A stretch of DNA of 64,000 bases from Nostoc sp. XA010 (GTDB lineage: Bacteria > Cyanobacteriota > Cyanobacteriia > Cyanobacteriales > Nostocaceae), in NCBI RefSeq assembly GCF_020829625.1, contig NZ_JAIVFX010000015.1, positions 1 to 64,000 on the forward strand, given 5' to 3'. This document shows positions 1 through 9,051 of this stretch, piece after piece. Positions within the stretch are counted from its first letter, which is position 1, and each line of letters opens with the position of its first letter. The notes beneath the pieces are model-generated. The model did no database searches, was not told the origin of the DNA, and saw nothing but the letters and a program-made list of their open reading frames with translations. The translations under genes were made by a program, and so were the position numbers.

Positions 1-1469
1 TCGTAGAATTCTGGTAACATTATCATTAAATAGAGCTTGTTGCGAATGAATGCTCTTTTTCTTTTACCACAAATTGCTACACTCTTTGCAATATAAGCAT
101 TCTAAACCATTTTGTCCCCCCGCAAGGTCAGCGCGACACTTTGACTGTCGCCCTTTTACAAGGATGTAATCATAATTATGTTTATCAGGCAACATACTAA
201 AAATTAACATTTGCTTTATAAATAACCGCTTTACGTCTTAGCTTGACTTATATTGAAAAATAACCCAAAACTTTGATTCAATTATGATGTTTCTCTGAGA
301 AAACATACTGATGGTTATTCAATTTATCTATGTATTCATGGAATTGTTACTTACTAGACAACGGATTTGTATTGTTAACTTAATCCAGCACAAATTTTTG
401 GCTAACCCGTAGATAACAAAATATCTCACACATTTATATGGTCATAAATTATACTTAGATACAGAATTTTATTCAAAATTCACATCAGTAATAATGGAAT
501 TTTATTTATAAAATAACTTTAAAGAAATGATTTAGTTTATGTAAAGTATGTTAGTCTTTTTATTAATTCAATGCTTAAAAGCAGTTCGACAAACTAGTTA
601 TTTGATGGAAATTTTAAAATTAAAAATAACTAAAGATAACTGCTTTTTTATCACCTTTTGCTCGTTTAATTACTGTTTAAACTTGCATAAATTCGGCTCA
701 AAGATGGTGTCTTTTGTGTAACGAATTTGTCAACTTTCCTGGTTAAAGTAGCATAAAATATATTATCCCGGACGTTGAAATTGGTTATGAAATTGATCCA
801 GATACAGAACGTTGTCATTAAGAACAGACATGTTGCTGTGGTTAGGCTAGATAATCAAACGGTTTCGGGGAAAAAAACGTTTCTGTTCCCTTAGCTACTC
901 CTCAGCTTCGATTGTTCCAGTAGGATACCATTACTCAAAATCTTTACCATTCCAAATGGATTAAACTCACTGGTCAAGCAGCTATTACACTCCAAGACTA
1001 TTTTACCAGTTTTAACAAGGTTATCGACCGTGCCAATTTGAGATTTTGAATACGAGACGCTGCACTATCACAAATCTAAAATTGCAAATCTAAAATCCCA
1101 AATTGGTTGAGCTATTGCCACAATATCAAGAATCTAGCGTTGGATAACATTTTTTGCGATGTCTACGACGGGCTACACCTACGCAGTATGCCAAAGTCGC
1201 CTATAAATCTAAGGCTTTATGAGGGCAATATGTATCGTGTGGTGTCAATCTGGAGACAAGCATTTAGCAAAGATAGGATAGCTAACTGCTTCTTAGAAGA
1301 CGAGAGATTTTCATTATTTAGTAGGCAACAGAAATTACTGTAGCTACACAATCCACAGTACTAACTATGCCCTATGTCTGCTTATTCAATTGATACTGCC
1401 TTAGCGGAGTTAGAAAGCCTTATCACTAATTGTGAAAAGGCTGTCATTAGGTCTATAGAGGAAAAAAAC
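1..1469. other. AT-rich upstream region of hglE without a convincing gene
   Basis: No reading frame here looks like a conserved protein. A possible 78-codon frame at 1107-1343 has no ribosome binding site and no recognisable motif. Around 890-1050 one frame reads through for several dozen codons with a single stop and looks like a decayed coding fragment, but I cannot name the family. Around 1060-1105 there are short direct repeats of an 'aaatctaaaa' type that are common between genes in Nostoc. The hgl promoter should lie in this region, but I could not fix it. Confidence 0.5.
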
Positions 1470-4400
1470 ATGAAGTCAGATAAATCAGATAAATCAGTGT
1501 CAATCAACAGAATTAACAGACAATTACAACACAATCCTATAGCCATTGTTGGGATGGCTTCTCTATTGCCTCAAGCCAGGAATTTGCGCGAATACTGGCA
1601 AAATATAGTAAACAAAATTGACTGTATTACTGATGTTCCTTCCACTCACTGGAGCGTCGAAGATTATTACGATCCGAATCCTAGAACTACTGAAGACAAA
1701 ACCTACTGCAAAAGAGGCGGGTTTCTTCCAGAGGTAGATTTTAATCCGATGGAATTCGGTATACCACCCAGCATTTTAGAAGTCACAGATGTATCGCAAC
1801 TATTAAGTTTACTAGTTGCAAAAGAGGCGATGGAAGATGCAGGTTATGGTGAAAAACGTGAGTTTAACCGCGAGATGGTTGGGGTAATCTTAGGCGTGGC
1901 TATGGCCAAGCAATTAGGAATGCCACTTTCTGCCAGGTTGGAATATCCGATTTGGGAAAAAGTTCTTAAAAGCAGTGGTTTATCCGATGAAGATACCCAA
2001 AAAATCGTTGATAAAATCAAAAGCGCTTATGTGAAATGGGATGAGAACGCTTTCCCTGGAATGTTAGCTAACGTAGTCGCGGGTAGAATTGCCAATCGCC
2101 TAAACTTTGGCGGGATGAATTGTGTAGTTGATGCCGCTTGCGCTAGTTCCTTTGGTGCTTTAAAAATGGCAATTAGTGAGCTAGTTGAGCATCGTTCTGA
2201 CATGATGCTGACTGGTGGCGTTGATACCGATAACACCATCATGGCTTACATCTCGTTCAGCAAAACACCGGCGGTTACTCCTAGTGAAAATGTCAAACCT
2301 TTTGATGCTAAATCTGATGGGATGATGCTGGGTGAAGGTATCGGGATGATTGTCCTCAAACGGTTAGAAGATGCTGAACGGGACAACGATAAAATATATG
2401 CCGTAATTAAAGGTATTGGTACTTCCAGCGATGGGCGTTACAAGAGCATTTATGCTCCTCGCAAAGAAGGTCAAGTTAAAGCCTTAGAACGTGCTTATGA
2501 AGATGCCGGCTTTTCTCCTGCTACTGTTGGTTTGATGGAAGCACATGGTACCGGTACAATGGCTGGAGATCCGACAGAATTCGGTTCTTTAAAAGACTTC
2601 TTTGATGTACATGATGACAAAAAGCAGCATATCGCTTTGGGTAGTGTGAAATCGCAAATCGGACACACAAAAGCGGCTGCGGGTGCGGCGAGTTTGATTA
2701 AAACTGCTTTGGCTTTACATCACAAAGTATTACCGCCCACAATTAACATCACCGAGCCAAACCCCAAACTCAACATTAAAACTTCATCCTTTTATTTGAA
2801 TACTGAAACCAGACCTTGGATTCGTCCAGAAGGGGAAGCACCAAGACGCGCAGGTGTAAGTTCTTTTGGATTTGGCGGAACCAACTATCACGTTGTTTTG
2901 GAAGAATATGAAGCTGACCAAAACGCCGCTTACCGCTTACATAGTGATGCTAGTGAAGTGCTGTTGTTTGCTCCTACAGTAGACCAATTGTTGAGCAAAT
3001 CTGAAGACATTTTAGGTAAGTTGCGCTCGCCAGATGCACGTACACATTATGCACAATTAGTCAATGAGTGCAAATCACAACAAATTCCCCTTTCTGCTGC
3101 CAGATTTGGATTTGTAGCTGAGAATCTGGAAGAAGCTTGTAAGTTATTGCAAACTAGCATTGAGTGGCTGAAACACAAAGGAACAGCAGCATCTTGGGAG
3201 CATCCCCAAGGGATTTATTACCGCGCCTCTGGTATGGAGTTGGGCGGAAAAGTTGTCTCTTTATTTTCTGGTCAAGGTTCGCAATACCTGGAGATGGGAC
3301 GCGAACTGGTGATGAATTTTCCTTTGATGCGCCGTCTTCATGGTTATATGGATAGCCTGTTGCTCAAAGATAATTTGCAGCCGTTGTCAGAAATCGTTTT
3401 TCCTCATCCTGTGTTTGGAGAGGCAGAAAAAAATGTCCAAATTGCTGCCTTGCAACGCACAGAATATGCTCAACCAGCCATTGGGGTGTTGAGTGCAGGG
3501 ATGTACAGCATCCTGCAACAAGCTGGATTTAAATCAGATTTTGTTGCCGGTCACAGCTTTGGTGAACTAACAGCGCTATGGGCTGCGGGGGTTTTGAGTA
3601 CTGAAGATTACTTGTTCTTAGTAAAAGCTAGGGGTCAAGCAATGGCTGCACCCGAAGATCCAGATCATGATGCGGGTAGTATGCTGGCTGTCAAAGAAGA
3701 CATCAGCAAGGTGGAAGCAGTGCTGAGGCATTTTCCGCAAGTTGCGATCGCTAATCAAAATTCTCCGACTCAATTTGTCTTGGCTGGCCCTACCGCAGAA
3801 ATAGCGAGAATCAAAGAGGCTTTACACGAGAAAGGATATACAGCTGTATTGCTACCTGTTTCAGCAGCGTTCCATACACCGCTAATCGCCTTTGCTCAAA
3901 AATCCTTTGCGATCGCCACCAAGTCTGTCAAATTCCAAAGTCCCAAAATCCCTGTTTACAGCAACGTTACCAGTAAGCAGTATCCCAAAGAACCCCAAGG
4001 TATTCAAAAAATCCTCGAAACGCACCTTTCAAACTCAGTGTTGTTCAAGCAGGAAATTGAAAATATCTATGCGGCGGGTGGTACTTGCTTTGTGGAATTT
4101 GGGCCGAGGAGAATTCTCACCAACTTAGTCAAAGATATCCTTGGCGATCGCCCTCATATCACCGTATCTTTGAATCCCAGCACTCAAAAGAATAGCGATC
4201 GCTCTTTGCGAGAAGCAGTTGTGCAGTTGCGGGTGATAGGTATGACTTTGAATAACCTCGATCCTTACCAACTTCCCCAAACCATCCCCCCAATTGAGAC
4301 GAAGAAGACATTAAATGTCCGTTTAAACGGGATAAACTACAGATCCGAAAAAACGAAAAATGCCTTCGCTCTAGCTTTGCAGGATGGGCATAAAGTCACA

Positions 4401-6812
4401 TTACCCACCCCTGAATATTCTGATGCGGCTCCTTTATTTAGCAGCCCAGGTGTAACTCCAACTCTCGCAGCGATCGAAACTAACGGACATAAAAAATCCA
4501 CCCCAGAAATGAACGGTGTGACTGCTAGTATCATCACCCAGCCAGAGCAACAAATGAATCCTGTGACCCTTTCACAACCAGCCCAGGAATCTAAGATGCA
4601 ACCAACACCAGAAAAACTTACAAATTACGAACAACTTTTAGCAAGTTTAGAATATCTCCTGACACAGTTCCAGGAAAATCAAGCCGAGAATTTACAAGTT
4701 CACGGTACTTATCTCAACCATCAAATGGAATACGCTAAAGCGTTTTTCCAACTGATGCAGCAGCAGAATTCTTTGTTGAGTGAAAGTAAATCAACAGCCG
4801 AAACTGCCAAAATGAAGCTAGTTGTCATGGAAAGCTTAGAGCGTAGCATGATGCAGTTTCATTCCCAACAAGGTGAAACCCTACGCATCCATGAGCAATA
4901 TCTCCAAGAGCAACTGGAATATACCAAAAACTTTTTCCAACTCATACAGCAAGAGTATTCTCTAGTCATCTCAGGTGATGGAGCAACCCAACTAACAGAG
5001 ATAAGCAATTTCATCCCATTCACAGCAGAAACAACTGTTAGTGATGCACCAGTACCTGCTACTACCAAGATAGTAGAAAGCCTGCCTTTGCCTGTAACTG
5101 AGCCTGTAGCTAAAAATGGCTCAACAGTTACTCAAGAACCTCTGCCGCCTGCTGTAGAGCCTGTAATTGAAACTCCTGTATCCCCAAAAACCCAATCATT
5201 CGCGTCTCTACTTCCCACACCGCACTTCGCCACTGTCGAGACAGTAGAGCCAGTAATAGAACCACCTGTCCCAGTAGTAGAACCCCAAGCCGAGGTTGTA
5301 GTCAAAATTAGCTCACCTCCAGTCGAGGAAGTTGTCGCATTCACCCCAGAACCAGCACCCACAACTGCTGCACCTGTATCTGGTGCAACCATCGATATTG
5401 TTGACTTGGATAAAAACTTGTTAGCCATCACCAGCGACAAGACCGGCTACCCAGTCGAAATGCTGGAAATGGATATGGACATGGAGGCGGATTTAGGAAT
5501 TGACTCCATCAAACGGGTGGAAATCTTGGGGGCGCTACAAGAAATGTACCCCAACCTACCCAAACCCAATTTAGAAGAACTGTCAGAAAAACGCACCATC
5601 GGTCAAGTTGTAGAGTATCTGCAATCTCACGCTTCCAAAAGTATTACTGTAGAAATTGCAGTTCACGAAATACAACAAGGAACCGAGATTTCAATAGAGG
5701 CTGCACCAGTAGTTGAGGTAGTCGCTGCGCCGGAACCAAGCGTAGTTGTCGCATTCACCCCAGAACCAGAAGCTGCTCCCTCTATAAGTGATGAATTTGC
5801 AAACTTAGGTGAAACCCTATTAGCCATCACTAGCGATAAAACCGGCTATCCAGTAGAGATGCTGGAACTGGAAATGGACATGGAAGCGGATTTAGGGATT
5901 GACTCTATCAAACGGGTGGAAATCTTAGGGGCGATGCAAGAAATGTACCCCAACTTACCCAAACCGAATATTGAAGAACTCGGCGACCTCCGCACTATCG
6001 GTCAAATAGTCGATTACCTACAGCAGTTGGCTGGAGGTGAAAAAAAAAAGTCTGAACCTGAGTTTGTCCAAGAACAACCACCGGAATTAGAGCATAATAT
6101 TCCGCGCTATACCGTCAAACTCAGGAGCCTAGCACAGCCCGATTATTTGGATTTCACGTTACCAGAGGGACACATCGGTTTAATCACCGATGATGGTTCC
6201 CTCACCACCTATAAATTAACTGAATCCCTAATCGAGAAAGGCTGGAAAGTAGTAGTTATCAGCTTCCCCCAATCGCTCATCGCCCAACAAGCGCCCTTAC
6301 CCACAGGAGTAACCCGCGTCACCTTAGCAAACTTGAGTGAAGAACATCTTCAACAACAATTGCAAGCGATCGCATCTCACTGCGGAACGATTGGGGCCTT
6401 CATCCACTTACATCCGATGTTTGTAAGAAATCACACCGGGAGTATTTCTTATAACGAATCAGAAAAGGCGATCGTTAAGCACGTATTTTTGATGGCGAAA
6501 CACCTCAAACCCTCCCTCAACGAAGCCGCAAAGCATGGACGTAGTTGTTTCTGCACAGTAGCTCACCTCGATGGAGCCTTCGGTTTAGAGTACAAAGTCA
6601 ACTTCGGTGCGATCGGCGCTGGTTTATTTGGATTAACCAAAACCCTCAGATGGGAATGGCCAAAGGTATTTACTCGTGCGATCGACCTAAGCCCCAGACT
6701 TGACGCCAAACAATCAGTACAAAACATCATCGCCGAACTTCACGACCCCAACCTTTATATAAGTGAAGTTGGCTACGGCTCACAAGGACGAGTCACCATT
6801 ATCGCCGATTAA
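1470..6812 (+). CDS. hglE: Heterocyst glycolipid synthase HglE, PfaA-like PKS (KS-AT-ACP-ACP-KR N-half)
   Basis: This is a large iterative polyketide/fatty-acid synthase subunit that builds the long hydroxylated chain of heterocyst envelope glycolipids. Numbered from the ATG at 1470, the KS domain covers about 22-480 with catalytic Cys224, His359 and His399. The AT domain covers about 590-900 with Ser696 in GHSFGE. Two helical repeats follow (about 1074-1106 and 1137-1168), then two ACPs with phosphopantetheine serines at 1346 and 1479 in the motif GIDSIKRVEIL. The last 250 residues look like the non-catalytic structural half of a KR, whose catalytic half is in the next gene. I chose 1470 because an AGAGG sits 8 bases upstream; an in-frame ATG at 1374 would add 32 residues but has no such site. 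The order KS-AT-ACP-ACP matches PfaA of PUFA synthases. The symbol is inferred from the domains and from the conserved hglE-D-C-A-B order. Confidence 0.82.
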   Translation: MKSDKSDKSVSINRINRQLQHNPIAIVGMASLLPQARNLREYWQNIVNKIDCITDVPSTHWSVEDYYDPNPRTTEDKTYCKRGGFLPEVDFNPMEFGIPPSILEVTDVSQLLSLLVAKEAMEDAGYGEKREFNREMVGVILGVAMAKQLGMPLSARLEYPIWEKVLKSSGLSDEDTQKIVDKIKSAYVKWDENAFPGMLANVVAGRIANRLNFGGMNCVVDAACASSFGALKMAISELVEHRSDMMLTGGVDTDNTIMAYISFSKTPAVTPSENVKPFDAKSDGMMLGEGIGMIVLKRLEDAERDNDKIYAVIKGIGTSSDGRYKSIYAPRKEGQVKALERAYEDAGFSPATVGLMEAHGTGTMAGDPTEFGSLKDFFDVHDDKKQHIALGSVKSQIGHTKAAAGAASLIKTALALHHKVLPPTINITEPNPKLNIKTSSFYLNTETRPWIRPEGEAPRRAGVSSFGFGGTNYHVVLEEYEADQNAAYRLHSDASEVLLFAPTVDQLLSKSEDILGKLRSPDARTHYAQLVNECKSQQIPLSAARFGFVAENLEEACKLLQTSIEWLKHKGTAASWEHPQGIYYRASGMELGGKVVSLFSGQGSQYLEMGRELVMNFPLMRRLHGYMDSLLLKDNLQPLSEIVFPHPVFGEAEKNVQIAALQRTEYAQPAIGVLSAGMYSILQQAGFKSDFVAGHSFGELTALWAAGVLSTEDYLFLVKARGQAMAAPEDPDHDAGSMLAVKEDISKVEAVLRHFPQVAIANQNSPTQFVLAGPTAEIARIKEALHEKGYTAVLLPVSAAFHTPLIAFAQKSFAIATKSVKFQSPKIPVYSNVTSKQYPKEPQGIQKILETHLSNSVLFKQEIENIYAAGGTCFVEFGPRRILTNLVKDILGDRPHITVSLNPSTQKNSDRSLREAVVQLRVIGMTLNNLDPYQLPQTIPPIETKKTLNVRLNGINYRSEKTKNAFALALQDGHKVTLPTPEYSDAAPLFSSPGVTPTLAAIETNGHKKSTPEMNGVTASIITQPEQQMNPVTLSQPAQESKMQPTPEKLTNYEQLLASLEYLLTQFQENQAENLQVHGTYLNHQMEYAKAFFQLMQQQNSLLSESKSTAETAKMKLVVMESLERSMMQFHSQQGETLRIHEQYLQEQLEYTKNFFQLIQQEYSLVISGDGATQLTEISNFIPFTAETTVSDAPVPATTKIVESLPLPVTEPVAKNGSTVTQEPLPPAVEPVIETPVSPKTQSFASLLPTPHFATVETVEPVIEPPVPVVEPQAEVVVKISSPPVEEVVAFTPEPAPTTAAPVSGATIDIVDLDKNLLAITSDKTGYPVEMLEMDMDMEADLGIDSIKRVEILGALQEMYPNLPKPNLEELSEKRTIGQVVEYLQSHASKSITVEIAVHEIQQGTEISIEAAPVVEVVAAPEPSVVVAFTPEPEAAPSISDEFANLGETLLAITSDKTGYPVEMLELEMDMEADLGIDSIKRVEILGAMQEMYPNLPKPNIEELGDLRTIGQIVDYLQQLAGGEKKKSEPEFVQEQPPELEHNIPRYTVKLRSLAQPDYLDFTLPEGHIGLITDDGSLTTYKLTESLIEKGWKVVVISFPQSLIAQQAPLPTGVTRVTLANLSEEHLQQQLQAIASHCGTIGAFIHLHPMFVRNHTGSISYNESEKAIVKHVFLMAKHLKPSLNEAAKHGRSCFCTVAHLDGAFGLEYKVNFGAIGAGLFGLTKTLRWEWPKVFTRAIDLSPRLDAKQSVQNIIAELHDPNLYISEVGYGSQGRVTIIAD

Positions 6813-6900
6813 AAAGTTGATTAATGCCGTGTGCAACTTTCTCCCGAACCTAACCCCCAACCCCTTCCCTATAAGGGAAGGGGAGTAAGAATCAAAGCCT

Positions 6901-7048
6901 CGGTGTACACACAAGTCGAATTACTCCCCTTAATCCCCCCTTGGTAAGGGGGGAAACAGGAAATCTAGTTCCCTCCCCTTGTAAAGGGGAGGGTTAGGGT
7001 GGGGTAAAACCCTGATTAATCAGCTACTTCAGACTTGCGTGTACACCG
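6901..7048. mobile_element. MITE-like element, copy 1, between hglE and hglD
   Basis: The element is 148 bp long. Its 17-bp ends (cggtgtacacacaagtc at 6901-6917 and gacttgcgtgtacaccg at 7032-7048) are inverted repeats matching at 16 of 17 positions. The interior holds C-rich and G-rich blocks that can pair (such as ccctcccc and ggggaggg). A closely similar element with the same ends and the same interior order lies at 36854-37006. It encodes nothing. No target duplication is obvious. Confidence 0.75.
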
Positions 7049-7135
7049 TAGCCCTGTGGAGAAGAGGAATGGAAGTGGGGTTTCAAAAATAAGTTACACA
7101 TCAAACCCAATTTATCCAGGTATTCACGAGGATTT

Positions 7136-8863
7136 ATGACACAAACAGCCCAGCTTAGTCCATCATCTGTCTTTGTCGTGAGCGGCGGTGCAAAAGGGAT
7201 TACGGCTGAGTGTACCATCAGATTAGCTCAACAGCAACCCTGCAAATTCATTCTCCTCGGTCGCTCCGAACTATTAGAAACCGAGCCAGATTATGCCCAA
7301 AATGCCGATGAATCCGCATTGAAAAAATGCATCATGGAAAATCTTCTTTCTCAAGGAGAGAAGCCCACACCCATGAATGTGCAAAAAATATATAACAAAA
7401 TTACCTCCAGCCGTGAAATTAAAAAGACTCTAGCAGCAATTGAAAAAACCGGAGCCAAAGCAGAATATATCAGCGTCGATGTCACAGATACGCCAGCTTT
7501 ACAAGAAAAACTTGCCACTGCTGTACAACATCTCGGCCCAATTACTGGAATCATCCACGGCGCGGGAAACTTAGCTGATAAGTTAATTGAAAAGAAAACA
7601 GAAGAGGATTTTGAAAAAGTTTACACTGCCAAAGTTCAAGGTTTAGAAAACCTCCTAACTTGCGTCAACCCTAATCAACTTCAGCATCTAGTTTTGTTTT
7701 CTTCTGTGACAGGATTTTACGGGAATCCCGGACAATCTGATTATGCGATCGCAAATGAAATTCTGAACAAATCAGCCCATATATTTAAGCAAACTTATCC
7801 CTCATGTCATGTAGTCGCTATCAACTGGGGTGCTTGGGACAGTGGAATGGTGACAGCAGAATTAAAGAAGATTTTTCAAGAGCGCAAAATTGAAATAATT
7901 CCGATTGCAGTTGGGGCGCAAATGCTCGTTAAGGAAATGGATGATACCAATCATGCAACCTCACAAGTTGTTATTGGTAGCCCATTAGTTCCACTTGCGG
8001 TGGAGTTAGATTCAGAACTACGAACCCATCGTATTCGTCGTCAAATGACGTTGGAGGCTAATCCATTTTTACACGATCATACTATTGCTGGTTCTCCTGT
8101 TTTACCAGCAACTTGTGCAATGACCTGGATTATCAATGCTTGTGAACAATTATATCCAGGTTACAGATTGTTTAATTACCAAGATTTTAAAGTTTTAAAG
8201 GGAATTACTTTCAATGAAACATTAGCAAAAGAACATATTTTAGAAATAGAAGAAATTTCTAAAGTTAATCTTGAAAGGATTGAACTTAAAGCAAAGATTT
8301 CGAGTAAAAACCCACAAGGCAGAATCCATTTTCATTTTAGTGCTCAACTCAATCTCCAGCTAGAAATCCCAGATGTACCCACTTATGAATCTCTCAATCT
8401 CGAAGAAGATAATATCATCACCGCTACAGGAAAAGCTTTTTATCAAAATGGGGGAGCTACATTATTTCATGGGCCCGCTTTTCAAGAAATCAAAAGAGTT
8501 TTAAACATCAGTTCTGAAAAAATCACTACAGAATGTCTTTGGCCAGAACTCACCCCACAGCAACAAGGACAATTCCCTGTCCAATGGGTTAATCCTTACA
8601 CGACTGACTTGAGTATGCACGCCTTGTGGGTTTGGACACAACACTTTCATGAAGAAGGTTGTTTACCTGGAAAAGTAGAAAAATTTGAACAGTTTGCAAT
8701 GATACCACATAACGAAACATTTTACGTTTCGTGTGAAGTGATATCTAAGACACCAAGCAGTGCGATCGCAAACTTTATCATACACGACCGCCAAGGTAAA
8801 ATCTATTCACGAATGCTCGGCGCTCATGCCATTATTTGGTCAATGAAAATGCTTAGAAGCTAG
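7136..8863 (+). CDS. hglD: Heterocyst glycolipid synthase subunit HglD (ketoreductase-dehydratase)
   Basis: The protein has 575 residues. The N-terminal 270 or so form the catalytic half of a ketoreductase, with a nucleotide-binding loop near residues 17-25 (SGGAKGIT) and a catalytic tyrosine, Tyr203, in SDYAIAN. The C-terminal half is a hot-dog dehydratase with an HDH motif at 313-315 followed by GSPVLP, as in the C-terminus of PfaA-type synthases. It should reduce, and probably dehydrate, the beta-keto intermediate on HglE's ACPs. The KR appears split between HglE (structural half) and HglD (catalytic half), so the two proteins are likely to form a complex. An ACGAGG lies just before the ATG. 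The 323-bp gap to hglE contains a MITE. The symbol is inferred from position in the conserved cluster. Confidence 0.78.
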   Translation: MTQTAQLSPSSVFVVSGGAKGITAECTIRLAQQQPCKFILLGRSELLETEPDYAQNADESALKKCIMENLLSQGEKPTPMNVQKIYNKITSSREIKKTLAAIEKTGAKAEYISVDVTDTPALQEKLATAVQHLGPITGIIHGAGNLADKLIEKKTEEDFEKVYTAKVQGLENLLTCVNPNQLQHLVLFSSVTGFYGNPGQSDYAIANEILNKSAHIFKQTYPSCHVVAINWGAWDSGMVTAELKKIFQERKIEIIPIAVGAQMLVKEMDDTNHATSQVVIGSPLVPLAVELDSELRTHRIRRQMTLEANPFLHDHTIAGSPVLPATCAMTWIINACEQLYPGYRLFNYQDFKVLKGITFNETLAKEHILEIEEISKVNLERIELKAKISSKNPQGRIHFHFSAQLNLQLEIPDVPTYESLNLEEDNIITATGKAFYQNGGATLFHGPAFQEIKRVLNISSEKITTECLWPELTPQQQGQFPVQWVNPYTTDLSMHALWVWTQHFHEEGCLPGKVEKFEQFAMIPHNETFYVSCEVISKTPSSAIANFIIHDRQGKIYSRMLGAHAIIWSMKMLRS

Positions 8864-8885
8864 GAATATTTCAAGCTGAAAGTTC

Positions 8886-8935
8886 GTAGTAAGGACTTTA
8901 GTCATTCTTAATATAAGCACTAAAGTCCTTACTAC
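8886..8935. repeat. Palindromic repeat after hglD
   Basis: The 17-base arms gtagtaaggactttagt (8886-8902) and actaaagtccttactac (8919-8935) are perfect inverted repeats with a 16-base loop. A related, shorter palindrome with the same core lies at 29206-29249. This looks like a dispersed small repeat family. It could act as a transcript-stabilising hairpin or weak terminator inside the hgl cluster, but it has no T-run. Confidence 0.75.
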
Positions 8936-9051
8936 AAACTATCAAAATCTTAGGATTACTAGAACTTGCCTCGTTCAAAGTTTGGGGAACAGCGTAAATC
9001 CTGCCTTTTAATTATCTCTTGCTAAATACCCAAACTCGGAGCATATAAATC

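Noticed and set aside
541..554. GTA-N8-TAG near-match to an NtcA box upstream of hglE
   Set aside because: One position off consensus, no suitable -10 box at the expected distance, and it is over 900 bp from the gene.
1107..1343. 78-codon frame upstream of hglE
   Set aside because: No ribosome site, no family motif, and it overlaps repetitive intergenic sequence; likely chance.
5132..5440. 102-codon minus-strand frame inside hglE
   Set aside because: Antisense shadow of a Pro/Val-rich linker in hglE.
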